Positions 25,101-37,100 of a DNA stretch of 64,000 nt are shown one piece after another (the stretch's first letter is position 1; every line of letters begins with the position of its first letter). Origin of the DNA: Mnemiopsis leidyi. Lineage: Eukaryota > Ctenophora > Tentaculata > Lobata > Bolinopsidae. The DNA lies in NCBI GenBank assembly GCA_000226015.1, contig JH153212.1, positions 604,518 through 668,517 on the forward strand, read 5' to 3'. A program made the translations under genes and the position numbers. The notes below the pieces were generated by a model. That model saw only the letters and a list, made by a program, of their open reading frames with translations. It searched no databases and was not told where the DNA came from.

Positions 25101-28100
25101 GTCTTTTATCACAGTGTTTATATTTAATTAAGAGCAGATCATTATTTGCAGAATTTTCTCTAATTTTCAAGTAAACAGAAATTCGCGTGACAGGACGCGT
25201 GGCCGCGTGAAGTCCGCGTTAGTTACAACCTACAAAAGTTGAGGTAGCATGTCGCAGAGTCAGCGAAGTTCTTTAGATTGGGTTAGACTTTATTCGCTAC
25301 ATGCATCAGGGAATGCGATAAACTTCCTTTGGTTTTGTTTGGAAAAGTCCAATCTATGTTATTTAGATTTTAATCAATAAATTCAAATTTCCTAGGGCAG
25401 GCAGCCACCATTAAAGTTTTATTTTTCAACGGACACAATTTTTATCTAAAATCATTCCTTATTCTTGCTTGTTTGTGTAAACTAATTTAGCTATGATTAG
25501 GTAGGTTTTTAAGCCTTAAATTGGCCTTCATAAAAACGAGTCCTGCTGTAGGGCAGATTAAACTCAATTTCTTACCTATTGTTTGTTTCAGATTTAGGCA
25601 TAATGAAGCTCACCCTATTCGTCTTGACCTTCACGGCTCTCATCAAAGTTGGATTATCTTGTAGCGAGATTCAAAGTCCACATGCCAAAATGTACATAGA
25701 CGGTTCCAACTTGACTCTAAAGTGGAACAACGATCGCCCAGACGCAAGTGGAAAGGTGAATGGAGAAGTCATTAAAGGGTCGGTCACTTTCCCTGATGAC
25801 AAAACCTACTCCTTCAACTACTACAAAGACGAAGAAACGATTTACTGGGATGGAGACAAGGGAGAAACCTCGAACATTTGGATATCTGCCGAATGTGTGA
25901 CAAGTTCTTGCACTGAAATCCAGAATCCAAATGCTACAATTTACTTTGAAGGCCCCGAATTGACATTGCAGTGGAATAACAGCCGTCCAGACGCCAGTTG
26001 AAGAGTCACCGGCAAAGGACTCACCGGGTCGGTCGACTTCCCAGACGACAGAGAGTACACATTTATCTACTACAAGGACGAAGAAACAATCTACTGGGAT
26101 GGTGATATGGGAGAAACCTCAAACATTTGGACATCAGCCAAATGTAGTTCTAGGAACTTTTAATCCAGAGTTTTTAAGGATAAACTGATTAAACTTCGAC
26201 CAATTGGATCATTTTTGCAGTCTCGTAGATGACATTTTGATTTTGTAGACGTCAGTATGATTCAGTAACCGCATTCAGTAATTGAGTTTGTCTTTGTTTT
26301 ACACCTCGAAATCGAAGAAAAAAAACTCAAAATGCTACTCTAAAGTTCAAAACTTAAATCAAGTTATGATTTGCGAAAATCTACAAAATCCCGAAATTTA
26401 AAATTGAAAGTGTTTGTTTAACTTCAATAAGTGGGGAGTAATAGAATGGAGAAAATAAACAAAGTTCGCCAGCTCTATTCCCGAAGTTTAAAAACGGCTC
26501 TAATTTCTGAGTTCTAAATCGGTCACCGCACTTTAGAGCTAAGTAAACGCACCTCATAGCTAAATTAAGCTAAATGGCTTTTAGGCAAATCCGTTCTCCT
26601 GTTCTTACCAAACTTTCACATTTATCACATCTTGGATAGATTCTTATCCACATGCTGCTGTGTGTGAGCACGCAATACACGATTGGAAAGGACGTGATCC
26701 ATTAAATTTATCATCTCGGACGCTATTCGATGCTTGAAAAGGACATGATTCCGCAGTAGGGAGGTAACAAGATGGTATGCAGCTCCAGTATATATCGCGA
26801 AGCTGAGTTTGGAGTGTATGCATAATGCTATTTCGACGGTGAGGCCTATCCGACTATCAGGGGTCTATCCGATTTGGAGGTCGAGATCAGAGGTTTCTAT
26901 TTCCACTTCAACACGGCCCCATCAGTCTCACGGGGATCAGATCACACCGTGTTGTTAGTGACGAATCTGTGAAATCTGGAGATGTGATTACAAGGATTAC
27001 AAGGATTACTTGGGTTGGTGTGAGGCGAGGTGCATGTGGCAATGTGAATCGATGTCATGATAGGTGTGTTGGTGAGCTGTTAATGAACAGGTCCTCCAGA
27101 TATATACACATATCATGCCTACTTTACATTTAAGGACAACCATGATCTCAACAGCTGGTGGACTTTGACAGATTCATCTGCACGAGAAAAAAGCCTTAAG
27201 AAACATACACATTACACAGCTTGGAGATCATGTCAGATAACCTTCTATCCCCTGGAGCAAGTTGACTACCTGTTTGCAGTTGCCAAGTACAATTATCAGC
27301 GGTTTTTGATGACATCCTCCAAGGCTGATAGTGTGCCCGACACCATGAGCGAATCTGCTTTTACACAAATATATGCTAAACCACACAATTACATGTGCCT
27401 GAGGATTTTAACCTCGGAAGTCCAGGTCTTGGTCCAATTTCAGCACATAACTATACAATAGCGTGGCTAGTTTTTCAGTCACATCAAGCTTTTCAGTCAC
27501 ATCAAGTACCGTTGTGTAGCCAGTGATCTCCTGATCACAATGGTATAAATTTTTAAGAAAATGGGAGTGTCAAACGTACAAGAATCGGGAAAAACTATTT
27601 TGACCGCATAAGGATATGACCCCCTTCTCTTCCTAATATGGTCTGCCTTCGTCACCATCTGCGAAGCTTGTTCAAGAGCGGAAATATTCCGCGATTTTTT
27701 TGTTACTATTCCGCCACGGAACACCCCAACTCGCGGAACTTAGCCTTAAGTCTGGTTGGCGGACAAAACTTTGGCGGACTGTCCGCGAGTTGATGGCGAA
27801 TCCGATCGGACTCGGCGGACCCAGGCGGCCGCGGACTTTTCAGCGGATCCGCCAGAGTCCGCCAAAAGGAACGTTCTGGCAGAATTCGCGGCGGACAAAG
27901 TCCGCCGGTTATATTCCCAATCTTTAAGAGGTGATAATACTAAACACCTAAATAATAAGAATAGTTTAAAACTCGATTCAATTTTAACTTAAATCATGTC
28001 ATGAGATGATTGGCCAACCGTGTTAAATTCAGTGTCTTCTAATCGCTGCACCTTCCTTTATAAAGCAGGTTCAGTCAGTCCACTTTGGTCTTCGGAAAAA

Positions 28101-31100
28101 CGTTTGTGTTTCCCTTCCCCGGAAAGCTTTTTTAGCCGATGAAACCTGTAGAACATTCATAAGTTGAGTTTCCTCAGTTCGACGCCGTTGAGTTGCTTTG
28201 GAAACCAGGGCTACAGTGTGCTCTACAGTCTGAGAGTGACAAGGGATGTCGCAAACGAGTGGTTTTTCGCGAACCGCTTTAAGCTCATTCGCGGTCAGGT
28301 TTAGGATAACTGGTAAAAAGGTAACTGGCTCCCACTATAGTTGCTGAAGGTCTGAAAAACAAGCCTCTTCAGTGGATTTTCTGGACCTTGAATCCTCTGC
28401 AATCGGTATATATACTCCTATTCATCAACTCATCAAGTGTTAAATGAACCCTCACATGTGGTCGTGACGTCCTGTGTGTGGTTTTTTAGAGATGTGAGCC
28501 AGTCGATGATATGGAAAAACCGGAGTACACAACTGCAGTTCTGTAGAGTTCCGTTTAAACACGGTTATTTCTTCATCAAGAGATTAAGAAATATATTAGT
28601 GATTTACAATGTTTGACCTCATCAACGGACTTGATTTGACCAGATTAAGCAAGACGTTAATAACTACGTTAAACAGGATTAAAGTTTATTTTTGATGACA
28701 ATAATAGAGAGAGTAAAAGCCCCAGTCCCTTAAGGTTGTTAGATCTCAATTTCGTAGCTGTTCAGTGTGATACGACAAAGAGTTTATGAACTTAGTGCAA
28801 TTTAGAACAGCCGTGTTTACATGCTTAGACGAAATTGCGTGATGATAAGAGATTGAGTTTTTAAAGAGAACCAGACTTCAGAATCACAAGTTTGAAGAAG
28901 TTTGGGGAATAAAACCGGAGGACTTTGTCCGTGGCGGATCCGCCACGGATTCCACCAGAACGTTCTTTTCGGCGGAATCCGCCGGGTCCGCCTGAGTCCG
29001 ATCGGATCTGCCATCAACTCACGGACAGTCCGCCAAAATTTTGTCCGCCAACCAGTCTTAAAGCTGAGTTCTGCGAGTAGGTGAAACAGTTCCGCCGCGG
29101 AATAAGTCCGAGTAATAAAAGTATGCTGATTCCGCCGCGGACTTGGTGGATTAGGGTTACCCTAACCCTAACCCTAACCCTAACCCTAACCCTAACCCTA
29201 ACCCTAACCCTAACCCTAACCCTAACCCTAACCCTAACCCTAACCCTAACCCTAACACTAACCCTAACACTGTAAAACTATTACCTCTCGTCTCACTCTG
29301 TGTTACAAAATGTACAGAGTACGACGAGTAAATAAGTACTACCTGGAATACAGAAGTACATGTAGACATCAGAGCTGCTTTGACGTAAAACGAACAAGTC
29401 ATACTTCAAGATGTGAACTGTGATGAGGGGTAACGACAATTTTTTTCAGTAAGATGACACTTAGCATAAGTGGTTCAATTCATATTAACACAATTCAAGT
29501 TTCTCGATCGGCGATCGAGGATGCTTCATGGCGAATGCTCTCGACTGTCTCCTTGTGCCAGCGGGGGGCACCTAAGGCACGTTCTTTCATGAGAGGTGCC
29601 AAGTCTTGATTCCTGTAACACAAACTGCTTCGACTATACTCAGAAGAATATATATTCGGGATGTATATATATATATATATATATATATACATCCCAAATT
29701 AGAGTTGTGTTCCTTGCTATTGCCCCGGTTGCTGAGATGAATTGGTCGACCGAGTCTTCGGCCTCAATCAGTTGAACCAATCCCCGGGTTGCTTAGGGCC
29801 CGGTGAACATGTGTTATCTCACTTTTATTCGATCAGTGTAGCAAATCGTGCCCTCAGTCAAGCTTGTATAATTGCGGGGCTAAATTTTCAGGCAGCCACC
29901 ATAAAGGTTTCATTTTTCAACGGACACAATTTTCATCTAAAAAATTCCTTATTCTTGCTTGTTTTTTTAATCTAATTCACCGTATTTTATCCTTCTAGCT
30001 ATGCTTAGATAAGTTTTTAAGCCAAATTGGCCTTCATAAAAACGAGTCCTTAATTTTAAACCTATTTTTTGTTTCAGATTAAGGCATCATGAAGCTCACC
30101 CTTTTTGTATTGACCTTAACGGCTTTCATCAACAAAGGATTATCTTGCAGCCAGATTCAAAATCCAAGTGCCACAATCACCATAAATGGTTCCGATGTTA
30201 CACTGAAGTGGAACAACGATCGCCCAGACGCAAGTGGAAAGGTGAATGGAGAAGTCATTAAAGGGTCGGTCACTTTCCCTGATGACAGAACCTACTTCTT
30301 CAACTACTACAAAGACGAAGAAACGATTTACTGGGATGGAGACAAGGGAGAAACCTCGAACATTTGGATATCTGCCAAATGTGTGACAAGTTCTTGCTCT
30401 CAAATCGAGAATCCAAGTGCCACAATTTACTTTGAAGGCTCCGATTTGACATTGCAGTGGAAGAACAGCCGCCCAGACGCCAGTGGAAGAGTCACCAGCA
30501 AAGTACTCACCGGGTCGGTCGACTTCCCAGACGACAGAGAGTACACATTCATCTACTACAAGGACGAGGAAACAATCTACTGGGATGGAGACAAAGGAGA
30601 AACCTCAAACATTTGGACATCAGCCAAATGTAGTTCTAGCTAGGAACTTTTAATCGAGAGTTTTTAAGGATAAACTGATTAAACTTCGACCAATTGGATC
30701 ATTTTTGCAGTCTCGTAGATGACAGTTTGATTTTGTAGATGTCAGTATGATTCAGTAACCGCATTCAGTATTTGAGTTTGTCTTTGTTTTACACCTCGAA
30801 ATCGAAGAAAAAAAAACTCAAAATGCTACTCTAAAGTTCAAAACTTAAATCAAGTTATGATTTGCGAAAATCTACAAAATCCCGAAATTTAAAATTGAAA
30901 GTGTTAGTTTAACTTCAATAAGTGGGGAGCAATAGAATGGAGAAAAAAAAACAAAGTTCGCCAGTTCTATTCCCGAAGTTTAAAAACGGCTCTAAATTCT
31001 GAGTTCTAAATCGGTCACTGCACTTTAGAGCCAAAATACTATTTAAGTAAACGCACCTCATAGCTAAATTAAGCTAAATGGCTTTTAGGCAAATCCGTTC

Positions 31101-34100
31101 TCCTGTTCTTCTTACCAAACTTTCACATTTATCACATCTTGGATAGATCCTTATCCACATGCTGCTGTGTGTGAGCACGCAATACACGATTGGAAAGGAC
31201 GTGATCCATTGAATTTATCATGAAAAAGGGATCCTCGTTGTCGCAACATATTGCGAATCGCATCACCTGCTAGGTCACCTCGCGAAGAGACATGCTGCCT
31301 TGTCTCGGAAGCTAGGGAGGTAATAAGATGGTATGCACCTCCAGTATATATGGCGAAGCTGAGTATGGAGTGTATGCATAATGCTATTTTGACGGTGAGG
31401 CCTATCCGACTATCAGGGGTCTATCCGATTTGGAGGTCGAGATCAGAGGTTTCTATTTCCACTTCAACACGGCCCCATCAATCTCACGGGGGTCAGATCA
31501 CACCGTGTTGTTAGTGACGAATCTGTGAAATCTGGAGATGTGATGGATCACTGGGGTTGGTGTGAGGCGAGGTGCATGTGGCAATGTGAATCGATGTCAT
31601 GATAGGTGTGTTGGTGAGCCGTTAATGAACAGGTCCTCCAGATATATTATAGCGCTGGCAAGCGCGACCGGGGAAAAACTCCCGCCCCCCTTGCCAGGGC
31701 CCAACAAAGCCCCCTTTACCTAGGCCAAGGAGGGGCCAAAGGCCCCGACGCAGGCCAGTTGTCGGAGGAGGGGGCTGAAGGAAAAACAAGCGCCCCTCTC
31801 GGAAAAAGTTTTCAACGAAAGTTGAAAACTGACCAGTGCTATTATACACGATCCGGTAAAACTCAAAACACGGCTATCTAGGAAACCACTTTCCCGATCA
31901 CTTAGAAACTTAAAACTTTGCAGTTTTTGTTTTTAGTATGTATCTAGGTGATCCTGAAAATTTCAGGTCTCTATCTATTGAGGTGCGTCCGTAGTAACGT
32001 TTTAAAAAACACATTTTTCAATTAAATTCGTCTGATCTATCTATATACATATAATTTACCAAAACCCAAAACTTGGGTGTAGCGTGACCGTCTATTAAAG
32101 TCAGCATTGTCCATTAAACATCGAAAAGGAGTGATATCAGTTAATGGACCGTTTTTTTAAAGAGAGACTGGGTCTGAAAGTTAGGCCCACAAGAGGGTAA
32201 CACCATATGGAGTTTAGCCAGTCTCTAGGGTGAGGGGGAAAAGGGGAGAGGTAGTAAGGGGAGATATGAGGGGGTCGGTAAAAGGGGGAAGTGAAACGGT
32301 TACAAGGGAGACAGAAAGAACCTGTACCAGAAGTTAAAGATAACGTGGAGGCAGAAGCTAGAGCTAAGTAATTCCTGTATTGTCGATGTCTTCGGGTTCG
32401 AGTAACCTTCTAGTTTTGTTTGTGTATTTTATAATGGTTGTAATATGTATGTTATCGAGATGTCGTTAATGGAGAGGTAGTACTCGTTGAAGTAGTGTCC
32501 TCTAAGTTGAGTTGTGGCAGGGCATTGATCGAGAAGATGTGATACTGTTTCCTCTCGGTGTCCGCAAAGTGGACATTCCATGGTGTCTGCTTTCTTCATG
32601 TTAAAGAGGTGTTTGTTAAGGCCACAGTGGCCTGTGATGAGTTGGACGGCCGTTCTGTAGTCTTTTCTGTTGTTGATGAGGGTGGAGTTAATGTTATTGA
32701 TCGTCTTGCCTGAGTTGCGGCCAAGGATCATTTTAGTGTGTTTTGGTCCATTTTTGGTCCAGTGCTCATTGTTGAGTTGTATAACTTGGTTGTTGATATA
32801 CAGTAAACTCTCGATTTACCGGGCCTCTATTTACCGGGTCCCTCTATTTACCGGGCCTCCTTCCTTTCCCCCGAAATTTTTCAATATTTTTACACAAAAC
32901 ATTTTTTTCCGTCTTTTATTTGGCCATGGGATATGAGCTTTCAATAGGAGGCACCGGTACACGTGACATTTTGGTAATTGTATCTCTTCGCCATCTGAAA
33001 CCGTGATAGAGCCTTAACATGCAAGTTGACAGGTCATACACACGTGTGTACTGATATATATGAATAATCCTACCTATGCTGCATCACAAGTTGCGGAATA
33101 CTGAATAAATAAGCCTCTTTACTGTTTATATGCAACGTAACGTTAACCACGGCATACAAACACAATTAAACGATCGACCTTGAGATTACTGATTGAAGAT
33201 GTAATTCAGAACGTTGGATCCATTCTCGCATTTCTAAATGACTCAAGGAGTACTTTTATCAAGAAGTTTGATCAGGATGACGTTTACATATAGCTATCAA
33301 TAACTTAAGTTACTATTTTTGGCCAAAATTAGGCAATATTTTGGTCAAATNNNNNNNNNNATCAACCAGATGTGCAACAAGTTCTTGCACTGAGATCGAA
33401 AATCTGTACGCCAACATCATACATCACTGGCTCCGACGTGACACTGAAGTGGAACAACGATCGTCCTGATGCAATTGGGAAGATAAACGGCGGAGATATC
33501 ACTGGAAAAGTCGACTTTCCTGATGACAGAGAGTACACATTCAACTACTACAGGGGAGAACAAACAATCTACTGGGATGGAGACAAGGGAGAGACCTCCA
33601 ACATTTGGACATCAGCTGGGTGTTTTTAGGATCTGTGAATCAAAGAGTTGAAGGACTAATAGATTAAACTTTTCCCAATTGAATCATTTTGTAGTATTTG
33701 AGATTACAGTTTTATTTCGAAGATGTCAGTATGGTTAAGTAACTGCATTAAACATTTGTGTAAATCTTTGTCTTATCGAAACCAAAGTCAATAACTCAAA
33801 ACGCTACTCTAAACTTAAATCGAGTTATATTTTGCCGAAAGTCCCGCAATTTGACAGTGTTAGTTTAACCTCAACATGTGAGGGGCAATAAAACGGAGAG
33901 AAACATTTACTAACGTGATGAGAGTGGCGAGGAGGTAGTTTTGGGCGAAGTTAGAAGGACAGGCGAATCTCATTCCGGCTGTGGTGCATTTTGAGATTGC
34001 GGTGTAATAGGCCACCTTTTCAGGGAACACCTTGAACATTAAGCCACCCTCTGAAATGCGTAAGAAAACGACCAGTGATCATGCGGTTTAGGGTGTATGT

Positions 34101-37100
34101 TAATGCAAGTTTTAATATGAACCAGCAAAAAAGATTCTTTATATAAGATGGAAATTTTTGAATTTATTTGGAAGTTTCACAAAATGTGGCAATGTTGGAT
34201 AAACAATGATAAGCCTATGTCATCAATATCCCTTACCTCCTCGGTCACCAAAGTATGGGGTTGGTCCTTCCATGTAGTTCACATCGTCAGTGTCAGGCTG
34301 AGAGGTAGAATCACCCCCACTCGTATCTACATTTTCTGAATCCTTACTCTCATCTGCCGTTGACTTATCGTTATCTGGCATATTCTTATCACCACCTGGC
34401 ACAGTCTCATCGCCGCCATCAGGCATATTACTATCGCCATCATCTTGATCTGGACTGTCTCCACTTTCTCCCGATTGGGGTAGAATTCCTCCACCCACAA
34501 TCCTGCCTCCTAGCGCTCCCATTTCTTCAGCGGGGTCAAACTCACTACTGTAATTCCAAACTTGACCCGAGCAGTCAAACAGACCATCCCAGATGAAGTG
34601 TTGACTACCGACTCCGGGCAGGCCGGAAGTGGGGTGCACACACAGACACATCACTCCCAGACACTGCGACGCCTCGTAGGTACCGTCAGGGTTGCAGTCT
34701 GGTTCGGGTCGACCAGGCATGGGAACTGCTCTGCCTTGGGTGGATATGTAGCGAGGAGTGCTGAACAGGTCCTTCGATTGTCGACACTTGGAGGGCACAT
34801 CTGTCTCTCCTGTCATAAATTTGTATGGGTTAAACTAACAGGATTGAGTTTGTTGTTGATGAGTTGGATTAAATGTAAAGAAACAAATTGTCAGAAAAGT
34901 ATTAAATTGATATCGACTCTTGATAACCCACCCATATCAAAGAAGTATAGTTGTGTAATGTCCTCTTCCAACTCAACAAGTTGAGAGCTGCGACGGTTAG
35001 ATATAGAGTACACATAAAGGCTTGAGCCAGATACATAGTACAGTTGGCCATTAGAAAAGTAAACGTTCAAAATCCTGTTCTGCTGTTGGTTTAACGTCAC
35101 AAGTTCTGCTTCAGAGTTCTTCTTGATCTCCAGGAATGGTTTTGATTTCACCTAAGAATTCATTAAAATAAAATATTTTGTTTCCCTGTTGAATTTTAAC
35201 TGCACAAAATCAAATGTGAGAAAAACTTTCCAATTTCCTGAAGCAGAGAGTCTAACCATTCTGACCATAATTTAAAGGATAGAGATGATTTTGACAAGAA
35301 TTACACTGTAGCCCTTATAGATTTTTGTAGTCCTAAAATTTTAGATGTGAAAGAACATAAATTTATACACATTTTGAACACTTTGAAACCCCATGGCCTA
35401 AACCTTAACAACCCCTTTTCAATCCCTTTACTTTACAGATAGTTTTTTCCGTGTTTCTACCTTTTTTGACAGTTTGAGTTTTTAGTCTAGTTTTAAACTA
35501 ACATCACCTTTTATTTTTAGGTACACTTAGGATGAACTCGAAAGTACTATGAACCTCATAAAGATGTTTTAATTCTCACAGTTTGATCAAGCATTTGTTT
35601 CGTCTGATTGCTTCAAGGGAAATTCTTTCAAAAGAAAGAGAGTCTAACACTTACAACTGTTCCGTCCGTGAGGTAGAAGTTGTCGGTGTCGGGGTCCCAG
35701 GTCATGTCTGTCACTCTCTCCAGGCCAGTCAGCTTGAAGGAAGTATACCTCTTGTTCGTCAGGGAGTATTTGGAGATCTTAAACCTCCCGTCCGAGCCTT
35801 CCAACCAGAACAATCGGTTGCTCACACTTTGAGTAAAGGATATTTTTAGATGTTTATTAATTTATCATCATACAAAACTAACAGTTTTATTGATTAATCA
35901 CTTAATTAATGAAAACCGCTATTTATGGGGAACTGGTCACTATCTTTTTGTATCTTGTGGCAGCAATAGATCAATGAAAGATATGAAAAATATTACTATT
36001 TTACTAATGTTAGAACGTCAAGAGCAAACTCTAATCACAGCAACTTTGTTCCATAACCAACCTTCAGGTCTTGAAAGACTAATATTGGGGACAAGAAGCA
36101 CGATAAAGCGAGGTAAATACAAAAGTTAGAACTAGGCTACAATACTGACGTGTCAATCTTGAGGAAGCGAGGGTTGTCTAAGCCAGACTGCAACACCTCC
36201 AACTTGCCGGTGTAGAATCCCAGTCCACCAAGCTCTCCAGATGACGTCAGCCAATACAGACTCTTGTAGGAGGGGTTATAGGAGATTCCGGATACCCCTT
36301 CCAGCTCGTCTATCACCATCACTGGACTTCCTGAAACCAGAAAACAATGATGTTGGTGGGATGGTGTGTGGTTCTTCATTGTTTGTTAAAGGTTAACATG
36401 ATTTTCAGATTTTTCTTGGAAAATCAACAAAAATGCAATAGAAAACTATAGATACCTGTAGCGTCAAAGTTGAAGGGCTGCTTCATGATTTTTTCTCCGT
36501 CAAACGTGGAGTAATACAGCATCATCGACTTGACGTCCACGTGCAAGTTTCCTGGTTCAGGTCTAGAAGATTCGACGAAATCGTCTGGATTGTCCAGATT
36601 GACACGTTTGATGGTGTCACTAGTGGTGTACACCACGTACCGTTGAGGAGATATGTCGGGCAGGACCCCCGGAATTGCGGGTTTTCTGCCAGACCCAGTA
36701 GAGGGCCGCATTGTAATACCTGTAGAGAGGACTACATGGCACATCAGAAAAGGAATAACAAGAATATACCTCATAGTACAGGACATCAAGGGCAAGATCT
36801 TTCTTATTTCTTATTTCTGTATTCAATATAGAGAGAGGCTAATAACCTGGTCTGTCACAATCGACGTCTTGCCAGACATAGAACCTCTCTCGCCGAGTTG
36901 GTCTGCCGAGTGGGTCCACGCAGGAACACACATGTTCAATACACTGAGTCGAGGAGAAGCTGCCATCTCCCTCACAGCTGACCTCCCTACTCCCAGGCAA
37001 GACAAGGACTTTGTTCAGAGATCTGACGTAGGTCGGGGTCGAGTGTAACTCCTTCAGGATCAAGCACGGAGTTATGTTTTCGACGCTCTCTAAGGGATGG

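Noticed and set aside
27165-27461. 98-residue plus-strand open frame
   Set aside because: Composition and context look like random intronic sequence.
29081-29402. Leu-Thr and Leu-Gly repeat open frames on both strands
   Set aside because: They are the telomeric hexamer tract read in frame, not genes.
31251-31514. 87-residue plus-strand open frame in duplication copy 2
   Set aside because: The corresponding sequence in copy 1 does not preserve the same frame throughout, and no domain is visible.
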